Shown: positions 1-5,803 of the stretch, piece after piece
Layout of the letters: each line of letters opens with the position of its first letter
How positions within the stretch are numbered: the stretch's first letter is position 1
DNA from: Actinomycetes bacterium
GTDB lineage: Bacteria; Actinomycetota; Actinomycetes; Streptosporangiales; Streptosporangiaceae
Direction: 5' to 3'
DNA: 7,020 nt
Assembly: GCA_025964635.1 (NCBI GenBank)
Contig: JAOPYP010000098.1
Location: 1-7,020 of the forward strand
Position numbers and translations under genes: made by a program
The notes under the pieces: generated by a model
What the model saw: only the letters and a program-made list of their open reading frames with translations
The model's database searches: none
What the model was told of the DNA's origin: nothing

Positions 1-51
1 GACGACGGGCACGGCCGCCCGGTGGTCGTCCGGCGGCCCAGCCCGAATTGA
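1..51 (+). CDS. possible C-terminal end of an upstream gene (partial)
   Basis: Frame 1 is open from the window edge to a TGA at 49-51 and reads DDGHGRPVVVRRPSPN. Every codon except the last sense codon (AAT) ends in G or C, which is the third-position pattern of real genes in this genome. The following 250 bases do not show that pattern in any frame. The peptide is too short to assign to a family. An unrelated non-coding stretch this GC-rich could give the same pattern by chance, so this is only a possibility. Confidence 0.3.
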   Translation, partial: DDGHGRPVVVRRPSPN

Positions 52-53
52 CG

Positions 54-82
54 ACCCGGGGGCACCGCGGCCGGCGCCGGGT
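54..82 (+). terminator. GC-rich hairpin, possible terminator of the upstream gene
   Basis: The arms ACCCGG (54-59) and CCGGGT (77-82) are perfectly complementary. The enclosed stretch includes the 10-base palindrome CCGGCGCCGG at 71-80, which offers an alternative fold. It sits just after the possible stop codon at 49-51. No T-run follows, which is common for actinobacterial terminators but weakens the call. In sequence this GC-rich, short inverted repeats arise easily by chance. Confidence 0.25.
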
Positions 83-199
83 AACACGAGACGGCCGGGC
101 GATCCTGAATAGGCGGCGGGGCGACCGTAGAGACCCGGGCGGGCGGACCCGTAATGACGCGGCCGGGCGCCGCCGAGACAGAAGGGCGGGGGACGTCGC

Positions 200-239
200 G
201 GCGCGGGCAGGCGGCGCGGGCAGGCGGCGGGGGGCAGGC
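200..239. repeat. three tandem copies of a 13-14 base GC-rich unit
   Basis: GGCGCGGGCAGGC occurs at 200-212 and again, identical, at 213-225. A third copy with one substitution and one inserted base, GGCGGGGGGCAGGC, lies at 226-239. The array is G-rich on this strand and contains several G-runs. It lies outside any supported gene. It is most simply a slippage-prone simple repeat; a regulatory role cannot be shown from the sequence. Confidence 0.7.
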
Positions 240-300
240 GGCGGCCGGCGGAAACGGGTCCTGCTGACCCCACCCGGCTCACCGGGACCGCTTTGCCGCC

Positions 301-457
301 AAACACGGATAAATGTGTGCAAGCTGGGCTGATCCCATATTTTCCCAGAAAAGGACATTACCCACTGCTACCCTCAAAAACTTCGGGGGGGCCTCCGAAG
401 CTCCTTCGTAGCTACATGGTCACAATTCCGTTCCACTCACACTTTGAGGCCTGAGCC
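301..457 (+). promoter_or_regulatory. AT-richer leader and probable promoter region of the conservon
   Basis: Base composition shifts sharply here: runs such as ATATTTT (337-343) and CAAAAA (375-380) contrast with the GC-rich flanks. This is the expected site of the cvnA promoter. The best -10-like hexamer I can find is TATTTT (338-343), with no convincing -35 at 16-18 bases. It is bracketed by a 5-base inverted repeat, CTGGG (324-328) and CCCAG (344-348), which could be an operator arm pair. A start near 350 would leave an untranslated leader of about 108 nt containing the hairpins at 381-415. Exact promoter elements are not established. Confidence 0.5.
381..408 (+). promoter_or_regulatory. 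alternative hairpins in the cvnA leader
   Basis: CTTCGG (381-386) is complementary to CCGAAG (395-400), forming a 6-bp stem with an 8-base loop. The same right arm, as CGAAG (396-400), is also complementary to CTTCG (404-408) across a 3-base loop. The two hairpins share an arm and cannot form together. The palindrome GTAGCTAC (408-415) follows immediately. No poly-T tract follows either stem, so this is not a classical terminator. It could be an RNA switch, an operator for a DNA-binding protein, or coincidence. Confidence 0.35.
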
Positions 458-3103
458 ATGAGGCTGCGTCTCCGGTCCATACGCCAGCGAATCTTCCTGC
501 TGACCGTCGTCCCGGTGCTGTCGCTGATCGCGCTCTACGTGTTCGCGACGTTCATCATCGCCCGGGGAGCGGTCAACCTATCCCAGGCGAGCACGATCAA
601 ATCCGCCACCGGCCAGCCGACCGGCGCGTTCCTGACCCAGCTCGACGCCGAGCGCCCGCTGGCGATGGTCTCCCTGTCCAGCCCCACCGCGGCCAGCCTG
701 GCCGTGCTCCAGGTCCAGCAGAACAAGACCAACGCCACCGCCGCCGCCCTGCGCACCGCGCTTAATTCGGCCAGCACGATGAACAACGCGACCGCGCCCG
801 AGAAGCGGGCCATCGCGACCCTGCTCAACGACGTCAAGGGCCTGCCCGCGCTGCGGGCCCAGGTGCACTCACAGATCATCAGCAAGGCACGGGCTCTCGA
901 CGAGTACAACTCCATCGTCGCGGACGGCTATGCGGTGATCGACCAGGCCATTCTTGAGCAGACGAACGCCAGCCTGGTCACCCAGGCCCTGGCCTTCGTC
1001 CGGATGGGCCGGTCCGAGGACCTGATGCTGCAAGAGAGCGCGATCATCTCGGGCGACCTGGCCGCGCGGTCGTTCCCCACGGCGGACCGCCAGCAGTTCA
1101 CCCAGCTGGCCGGGGCCCGGCGGGCGCTCTACGCCCAGACCCTCCCCGACCTGCAGCCTCAATACCGCGCGTACTACACCCGCAACGTCAGCCCGCAGGC
1201 TTCCGCCGCCCTGACCACGCTGGAAAACCGGCTCATGTCCGACCCGCGCACGAGCAGCCCCCCGCCCGTCCTGCCGCAGGACTGGGAGACGGCGGTCGGG
1301 GGCGTGGCGGCGGGCCTGTCCAAGGCTGGCATCCAGGCGTCGGACGCGATCACCGCGCAGGCGTCGACCAACTCGAACCGCACCTACCTGGAACTCATCC
1401 TGGCGGGCGGCCTGGGCCTCCTGGCGGTGATCCTGTCCATCTTCGTGTCGATCGTGGTCGGCCGGGGCCTGATCCGTGAGCTGGCCGCGCTGCGCCGGGC
1501 GGCGCTGGAACTGGCCCACCGGCGGCTGCCCGACGTCGTGAAGCGGCTGGCCGCCGGCCAGGACGTGGACGTATCCGCTGAGGCCCCCGAGCTGCCCGCC
1601 AGCTCGGACGAGATCGGCCAGGTCCGCCAGGCGTTCGCCGCGGTCCAGCAGACCGCGGTGGAGGCGGCCGTAGGCCAGGCCCGGCTGCGCCAGGGCATCA
1701 GCGACATCTTCCGGAACCTGGCCCGGCGCAGCCAGTCGCTGCTGCACCGCCAGCTCGCCCTGCTCGACGCGATGGAGCGGCGGGCCAAGGAGCCGGAGGA
1801 ACTCGAGGACCTGTTCCGCATAGACCATCTCACCACGCGCATGCGGCGGCACGCGGAGAGCCTGATCATCCTGTCCGGCGAGGCGCCCGCCCGGGCCTGG
1901 CGCCGTCCCGTCCCGTTCGTGGACGTGCTCCGGGCGGCCGTGGCCGAGGTCGAGGACTACACCCGGATCAAGGTCGCCGCGAACACGCGGGCCGCCATCA
2001 CCGGCCCCGCCGTCGCGGACGTCATTCACATGATCGCGGAGCTGGCGGAGAACGCGGTCGTCTTCTCCCCGCCGAACACCCCCGTGCTGATCAGCGGCGA
2101 CGTGGTCGGGCGCGGGTTCGCGGTCGAGATCGAGGACCGCGGGCTCGGGCTGAGCGAGGAGCGGCGGGGCGAGCTCAATGACCTCCTCGAGAACCCACCG
2201 CCGTTCGACCTGTCCGGCAGTGACCAGCTGGGCCTGTTCGTGGCCAGCCAGCTGGCCAGGAAGCACAACATCCGCATCTCCCTGCGCGGCTCTCCCTACG
2301 GCGGAACCACCGCCATCGTGCTCATCCCGACCACCCTGGTCGTCTCCGAGGAGAGCTACCAGCAGGACGGGACCGACCCGGGCCGGGGCATGCAGCTGTC
2401 CGGCCGGCACGCCGCCCGGGATGACGCGAGCAGCGTCACCGCGGTCACCCAGGACACGGCAGGCACCGCCGGGCCGCCCGCCACGAGCGAGGTCGCCGCG
2501 GTCACGGCGGACGACACGGCCCAGCGGTGGCCCGCCGACAGCGGGGCCGACCCCTGGACGGCTCACGCCGCGGCGGGCAGCCGGACCGCCGCGGACGCGG
2601 CGACCGGGTGGGCCGGTACCGGCGTCAGCGCCGCCGCGGAGGGCACCAGCGGCCGGAACGGGTTCCACGAGTTCCCGGGCTACGGCGACGCGGGCGGCTG
2701 GCCGGCCGGCGGCGACGCGGGCGGCTGGCCGGCGGCTGGCGACCCGGTCCACGCGGCCTCCGCCGAACACCACGAGCTGGATCATGGCGATGCGGAGTTC
2801 GCCGAGGCGGACTCGCTGCCCCGCCGGGTCCGGCAGGCCAGCCTGGCTCCGCAGCTACGGGAGGACGCCCTGCACGGGCGAGCCGCCGCGAACGGCGAGG
2901 CCGCGACACCATCGGGGACCGTGGAAGAACGCTCACCCGAAGAGGCGAGGAGCACGATCACCGCCATCCAGCAAGGCTGGGAACGCGGCCGCTCGCTCTT
3001 CGACCCGCCCGAGAAGACCCCGGACACGATGACCGGCACCCAGCCACCAGCGGAGCCCGCTCCCCCGGAGGCCGGGGAGGCCGGCCCCCAGGGCGATGAG
3101 TGA
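458..3103 (+). CDS. cvnA: CvnA: conservon membrane sensor, histidine-kinase-like ATPase with NIT-type sensor domain
   Basis: This is the receptor-like component of the conservon (881 aa). A basic N-terminus leads into a membrane helix at about 12-35. An extracytoplasmic, mostly helical region of the nitrate/nitrite-sensing (NIT) type spans about 50-300, and a second membrane helix lies at about 309-336. A HAMP-like linker follows to about 400, then a helical region containing the DHL histidine (H457). The ATPase domain covers about 485-625, with an N-box E528-x-x-E531-N532 and a DRGLGL box at 560-565. The second glycine box is reduced to LGLF (591-594), as is usual in this family. From about 630 the tail is Ala/Gly/Asp-rich and probably disordered, but it ends with two family-like motifs: RRVRQASLAPQLR (789-801) and a QQGWERGR segment (838-845). 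GAGG at 446-449, 8 bases ahead, supports the ATG. In S. coelicolor CvnA associates with CvnB-D at the membrane. The ligand is unknown, and nitrate binding should not be assumed from the domain name. Confidence 0.92.
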   Translation: MRLRLRSIRQRIFLLTVVPVLSLIALYVFATFIIARGAVNLSQASTIKSATGQPTGAFLTQLDAERPLAMVSLSSPTAASLAVLQVQQNKTNATAAALRTALNSASTMNNATAPEKRAIATLLNDVKGLPALRAQVHSQIISKARALDEYNSIVADGYAVIDQAILEQTNASLVTQALAFVRMGRSEDLMLQESAIISGDLAARSFPTADRQQFTQLAGARRALYAQTLPDLQPQYRAYYTRNVSPQASAALTTLENRLMSDPRTSSPPPVLPQDWETAVGGVAAGLSKAGIQASDAITAQASTNSNRTYLELILAGGLGLLAVILSIFVSIVVGRGLIRELAALRRAALELAHRRLPDVVKRLAAGQDVDVSAEAPELPASSDEIGQVRQAFAAVQQTAVEAAVGQARLRQGISDIFRNLARRSQSLLHRQLALLDAMERRAKEPEELEDLFRIDHLTTRMRRHAESLIILSGEAPARAWRRPVPFVDVLRAAVAEVEDYTRIKVAANTRAAITGPAVADVIHMIAELAENAVVFSPPNTPVLISGDVVGRGFAVEIEDRGLGLSEERRGELNDLLENPPPFDLSGSDQLGLFVASQLARKHNIRISLRGSPYGGTTAIVLIPTTLVVSEESYQQDGTDPGRGMQLSGRHAARDDASSVTAVTQDTAGTAGPPATSEVAAVTADDTAQRWPADSGADPWTAHAAAGSRTAADAATGWAGTGVSAAAEGTSGRNGFHEFPGYGDAGGWPAGGDAGGWPAAGDPVHAASAEHHELDHGDAEFAEADSLPRRVRQASLAPQLREDALHGRAAANGEAATPSGTVEERSPEEARSTITAIQQGWERGRSLFDPPEKTPDTMTGTQPPAEPAPPEAGEAGPQGDE
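2684..2737 (+). repeat. two tandem 27-base units inside cvnA
   Basis: Two in-frame 27-base units encode GDAGGWPAG (residues 743-751) and GDAGGWPAA (752-760). They differ at only a few bases near the end of the unit. A third GD follows at residues 761-762. The repeat lies in the low-complexity tail of CvnA, so copy number can change without disturbing the reading frame. It looks like a recent local duplication. Confidence 0.85.
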
Positions 3104-3119
3104 CGGCAAGGGGGAGCAG

Positions 3120-3563
3120 ATGAGCGCGGCAGAGCAGGAAAAGGGTGTGAGCCCAGGTTCACCGAGTGACCTGGACTGGCTGCTCGATGACCTGGTGGTG
3201 CGCGTACCCGACGTGAACAAGGCGGTGATCCTGTCCCGTGACGGACTGGCCATCGCCGCGTCGAGCGCGCTGACCAGGGAGGACGCGGAGCACCTGGCCG
3301 CGGTGGCGTCCGGGTTCCAGAGCCTGGCCCGGGGCGCCGGCCGCCACTTCGGCGGGGGCTACGTGCGGCAGACGATCGTGGAGATGGACACGGCGTTCCT
3401 GTTCGTGACGTCGGCTGGTGAGGGTAGCTGCCTCGCGGTGCTGAGCCCGGCCAGCGCGGACGCGGGCCTGGTCGCCTACGAGATGGCGATCCTGGTGAAG
3501 CGGGTCGGCCAGCACCTGTCGGTGAACCCCCGGCCGGGCACGGCCGGGGAGGTCACGGACTGA
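3120..3563 (+). CDS. cvnB: CvnB: roadblock/LC7 domain protein
   Basis: This small cytoplasmic protein (147 aa from this start) consists almost entirely of one roadblock/LC7 domain, from DLDWLLDDLV (about 17-26) to the helix ending KRVGQHL. Roadblock proteins dimerise and commonly partner small GTPases; MglB, for example, stimulates GTP hydrolysis by MglA. CvnB is therefore the likely partner of CvnD. I chose ATG 3120 because AAGGGGGAG lies just upstream (3109-3116, with 3109 counted from the AAG run) and because about 16 residues before DLDWLL fits the family. An in-frame ATG at 3096 overlaps the cvnA stop in ATGAGTGA, giving 155 aa, but has only a weak ribosome site. Either way cvnA and cvnB would be translationally coupled. 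The family call is very secure; the start is less so. Confidence 0.92.
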   Translation: MSAAEQEKGVSPGSPSDLDWLLDDLVVRVPDVNKAVILSRDGLAIAASSALTREDAEHLAAVASGFQSLARGAGRHFGGGYVRQTIVEMDTAFLFVTSAGEGSCLAVLSPASADAGLVAYEMAILVKRVGQHLSVNPRPGTAGEVTD

Positions 3564-3570
3564 TCCGGGC

Positions 3571-3945
3571 ATGCCGTCGCCCGACGATCACTGGCTCGAC
3601 GAGGAGGCCGGTCCGGTCGTACGGCCTTACGCGCTGATCCGCGGCCGGACCCGGGCCAGCGGCGAGACCCTCGACCTGATCGCGATCATCACGGCGGTGC
3701 GCGGAGTCCAGCTCGACCCGTCGTCGCTGGATCCCGAGCACCTCGAGGTGCTCCGGCTCTGCCGGCTGCCGACGTCGGTCGCGGAAATCGCGGCTGATCT
3801 CGACCTGCCCCTGGGAGTGGTCCGGATCCTCCTGGGGGACCTGCGAGAACGCTCCCTCATCGCGATTCATAACCCCATCCCGCCGGCCCGGCTGCCTGAC
3901 GTGCAGATCCTGAAGGAGGTCGTCGATGGACTACGCCGCCTCTGA
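3571..3945 (+). CDS. cvnC: CvnC: DUF742 protein
   Basis: This is the conservon DUF742 component, 124 aa, a normal length for the family. It shows the family's opening VRPYALIRGRT (about 17-27). A winged-helix-like segment at about 65-103 contains TSVAEIAADLDLPLGVVR, a strong helix-turn-helix pattern, followed by GDLRERSLI. The biochemical role is not defined. In S. coelicolor CvnC belongs to the membrane-associated complex, so the helix-turn-helix-like fold may serve protein contacts rather than DNA binding. The start lies 7 nt after the cvnB stop. The only purine-rich ribosome site, GGGGAGGT at 3546-3553, is 17 bases away and probably too far, so translation likely depends on coupling to cvnB. 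The 3' end overlaps cvnD by 20 nt. Confidence 0.93.
   Translation: MPSPDDHWLDEEAGPVVRPYALIRGRTRASGETLDLIAIITAVRGVQLDPSSLDPEHLEVLRLCRLPTSVAEIAADLDLPLGVVRILLGDLRERSLIAIHNPIPPARLPDVQILKEVVDGLRRL
3913..3920 (+). promoter_or_regulatory. ribosome binding site of cvnD, embedded in cvnC
   Basis: AAGGAGGT is a near-perfect match to the anti-Shine-Dalgarno complement. It ends 5 bases before ATG 3926 and lies inside the last codons of cvnC. It is the strongest ribosome site in the operon and fixes the cvnD start, ruling out the later in-frame ATG at 3968 (residue 15) as the main start. Confidence 0.9.
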
Positions 3946-4576
3946 TCCGGTCGCCAGCGTGGGGCGGATGCCCGTCACCATCAAGATCCTTATCGCGGGC
4001 GGCTTCGGGGTGGGCAAGACCACGCTGGTCGGGTCGCTGACCGAGATCCGGCCGCTGCGCACTGAGGAGCCCCTGAGCGAGCCGGGCGCCGCGGTGGACC
4101 GGCTCGACGGGGTGGAGCGGAAGAGCACCACCACCGTGGCCCTGGACTTCGGCCGGATCACGATCCGCGAGAACCTGGTCATCTACCTGTTCGGCACCCC
4201 GGGGCAGGAGCGGTTCTGGTTCATGTGGGATGAGCTGGCCCGCGGCGCCCTGGGTGCGATCGTCATGGCCGACACCCGGCGGCTGGCTGACTGCTTCCCG
4301 TCGGTGGACTACTTCGAGCAGCGCGGCATCCCGTTCGTGGTGGGCGTGAACTGCTTCGACGGTGCCCGGCGGTTCCGCCCCGAGGCGGTCCGGTCCGCGC
4401 TGGACCTGGACCCCCTGGTCCCGGTGGTGCTGTGTGACGCCCGGCAGCGCGCCACCTGCCGGGATGCGCTGATCGCCCTGGTCGAGCACGCCCTTCACGT
4501 GCTCCGCAACCACCCCCAGTACGCGTCCGCCGCGGCGGCCCCGCAGCCCGCCCCGGCCGGAGAACCAGCCCAATAA
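3926..4576 (+). CDS. cvnD: CvnD: conservon small Ras-like GTPase
   Basis: This is the GTP-binding switch of the conservon (216 aa). The P-loop GGFGVGKTT lies at 25-33. Switch I threonines are at about 68-70 (STTTVALDFG). The G3 region reads FGTPGQERF (89-97), with Gln94 but without the usual Asp of DxxG, which is normal for this family. The G4-like motif is NCFD (142-145), and a CDAR segment (170-173) fills the G5 position. From about 195 the C-terminus is an Ala/Pro-rich extension with no lipidation motif, so membrane contact would come through CvnA and the other partners. In S. coelicolor CvnD binds and hydrolyses GTP. The start is fixed by the AAGGAGGT site inside cvnC. All nucleotide-binding motifs are intact, so an active GTPase is likely; the downstream effector is unknown. 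Confidence 0.94.
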   Translation: MDYAASDPVASVGRMPVTIKILIAGGFGVGKTTLVGSLTEIRPLRTEEPLSEPGAAVDRLDGVERKSTTTVALDFGRITIRENLVIYLFGTPGQERFWFMWDELARGALGAIVMADTRRLADCFPSVDYFEQRGIPFVVGVNCFDGARRFRPEAVRSALDLDPLVPVVLCDARQRATCRDALIALVEHALHVLRNHPQYASAAAAPQPAPAGEPAQ

Positions 4577-4600
4577 CGGTCTGACCGCAGCTAGTCAGCC
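4577..4600. terminator. hairpin between convergent genes, possible bidirectional terminator
   Basis: Only 36 nt separate the cvnD stop (4574-4576) from the phosphatase stop (4613-4615). Within them CTGAC (4581-4585) pairs with GTCAG (4594-4598) around an 8-base loop. Flanking GG (4578-4579) pairs with CC (4599-4600) if T4580 is bulged out. A smaller alternative, CGGT (4577-4580) with ACCG (4584-4587), also exists. There is no T-run on either strand. Its position just after two facing stop codons is the main support. Confidence 0.5.
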
Positions 4601-4612
4601 CAGCCGGCGGGA

Positions 4613-5713
4613 TCACGTCCGCCAGATCAGCACCAGCGCGCAATCGTCGGAACCGACGCCGCCTGCCTTGACCACCCGCACCAGCTCGGTGGCGGCGTTC
4701 CGGAAGCCGGATGCCACCAGCCGGTTGGCCTCGCCGAGCAGCCGGTCCGTGCCGGCGTCGATGTCCAGGCCCGGCGCCTCGACGAGCCCGTCGGTGTAGA
4801 GCATCAGCGCGTCCCCCGGCCGCAGGGCGCCGTGCACCGGGGTGGCCCGCGGATCAGGGACCACGCCCAGCACGATGCCGCGGGCCTGGGTCACCTTCCA
4901 GGTGCCGCTGCCCGCGTCGAACTGGGCGGGCGGCGGATGCCCGGCCGAGGCCAGCATGTACTCCCCGGTGGCCAGGTCCAGGGCCAGGTGCGCGGCGGTG
5001 ACGAAGCCTTCGACGGCCGGCCCGCGGCGCAGGTAGGAGTTGCACGCGCCGAGGAACTCGTCCTGGGGCACCGAGCCCAGCAGGCCGCCGAACGCCCCGG
5101 AGAGCAGCAGCGCCCGGGTTCCGGCGTCCACGCCCTTGCCGGACACGTCGACGAGCGCGACTTCCAGGGTCTTCCCGTCACACGACGAGACCAGGAAATC
5201 GCCGCCGAAGGATGAGCCTCCGGCCGGGCGGAGCACGGCGGCGGACTGCCAGCCGGCGGGCAGCTCGGGCAGCCGGGCCTGGGCCCGGATCCGGTCCCGC
5301 AGCTCGATCAGCATCCGGTCCCCGCGCAGCCCCTGCACGCCGAGCTTCCACCGGGTCCGGGCCAGCGCGTCCGCGAACAGCGCGGTGACCGCGACCGTCG
5401 CGATGATGCCGGCCCCGGCCCGGTCGTACAGCCCGTCGTACAGCAGCATGAGGGCGACCAGGCCGAAGAGGATCCGCAGGGCCCGGGGCCACAGCAGCAG
5501 CCCGCCCGCCAGCACCGGCAGGATCATCAGTCCCGGCGAGAACCACCACTCCGACAGGTGCACCGCCGCCACCCCGATGGCTACCGTGGCGACGGTGAGC
5601 ACGAAAGCCATCCGGCGATTGCGGGTGATGAACTGGCGCCGGACCTGACCGGCCACCCTGGCCGCCACTGATCGGGCCAGCCGGGCGGAACGGGTGAGTG
5701 GCCGGGAAATCAT
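4613..5713 (-). CDS. membrane-anchored SpoIIE/RsbU-type PP2C serine/threonine phosphatase
   Basis: This is a 366-aa membrane phosphatase. Its first 34 residues carry ten Arg and no acidic residue, then about four membrane helices span 35-118. The catalytic domain (about 150-366) shows the PP2C metal-binding pattern: FGGDF (169-173), VDVSGKG (188-194), SAGHPPP (256-262), YTDGLVEA (306-313) and SDD (355-357). All acidic residues needed for metal binding appear present. Family members dephosphorylate anti-sigma-factor antagonists (STAS proteins) in partner-switching systems, but no STAS or anti-sigma gene is in the window, so the substrate is unknown. There is no PAS, GAF or response-regulator domain, so input must come through the membrane part or a partner. 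ATG 5713 is the first possible start, since an in-frame TGA lies about 27 bases upstream. It has no ribosome site, suggesting a leaderless message. ATG at residue 35 is the alternative but would remove the basic N-terminus. The gene converges on cvnD. Confidence 0.9.
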   Translation of the reverse strand: MISRPLTRSARLARSVAARVAGQVRRQFITRNRRMAFVLTVATVAIGVAAVHLSEWWFSPGLMILPVLAGGLLLWPRALRILFGLVALMLLYDGLYDRAGAGIIATVAVTALFADALARTRWKLGVQGLRGDRMLIELRDRIRAQARLPELPAGWQSAAVLRPAGGSSFGGDFLVSSCDGKTLEVALVDVSGKGVDAGTRALLLSGAFGGLLGSVPQDEFLGACNSYLRRGPAVEGFVTAAHLALDLATGEYMLASAGHPPPAQFDAGSGTWKVTQARGIVLGVVPDPRATPVHGALRPGDALMLYTDGLVEAPGLDIDAGTDRLLGEANRLVASGFRNAATELVRVVKAGGVGSDDCALVLIWRT

Positions 5714-5722
5714 GATGGCCGA

Positions 5723-5752
5723 ACTGTATCCGCACCCTCATCGCCCTGGCAC
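5723..5752 (-). promoter_or_regulatory. candidate promoter for the phosphatase gene, giving a leaderless message
   Basis: On the minus strand, TACAGT (5728-5723) fits the -10 pattern TANNNT. It is 18 bases downstream of GTGCCA (5752-5747), which matches four of six positions of TTGACA. The -10 box ends 9 bases before ATG 5713, so transcription would begin at or within a couple of bases of the start codon. This agrees with the missing ribosome binding site. The region is GC-rich and the -35 match is moderate. Confidence 0.45.
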
Positions 5753-5803
5753 GCTCCCAAACTGATTGGCGCACCCACGGGCGGAGCAGGTAGGAATGCG
5801 GGC

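Larger units (their letters stand above)
52..300. other. very GC-rich non-coding spacer
   Basis: I see no credible gene here. The one open frame (48-332, TTG start) would encode an Arg/Gly-rich low-complexity peptide. Its codons do not favour G/C at third positions (ACA, CGA, AAT, AGG and AGA all occur), and it resembles no family I know. The stretch is built from recurring GC-rich words such as GGCCGGGCG (94-102 and 162-170) and includes a 13-base tandem repeat. It may be a decayed or rapidly changing intergenic region between the upstream gene and the conservon. Confidence 0.55.

Noticed and set aside
48..332. Open frame of 94 codons with TTG start
   Set aside because: Arg/Gly-rich low-complexity product, no third-position GC preference, no plausible ribosome site, and it overlaps the tandem repeat.
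404..426. CACAAT (421-426) as a -10 box for cvnA
   Set aside because: No -35-like hexamer at 16-18 bases upstream, and it would lie too close to the hairpins to be preferred over the 338-343 element.
869..2785. Long (638-codon) minus-strand open frame antisense to cvnA
   Set aside because: A typical shadow in high-GC DNA opposite a real gene; its translation is low-complexity and resembles no family, while the plus strand shows clear CvnA domains.
2178..3032. Plus-strand open frame of 284 codons inside cvnA
   Set aside because: Arg/Pro/Ser/Thr-rich frame-shifted reading of the CvnA ATPase and tail; no family features.
3857..4573. Minus-strand open frame of 238 codons antisense to cvnD
   Set aside because: Gly/Gln/His/Arg-rich shadow; the CvnD frame carries all GTPase motifs.
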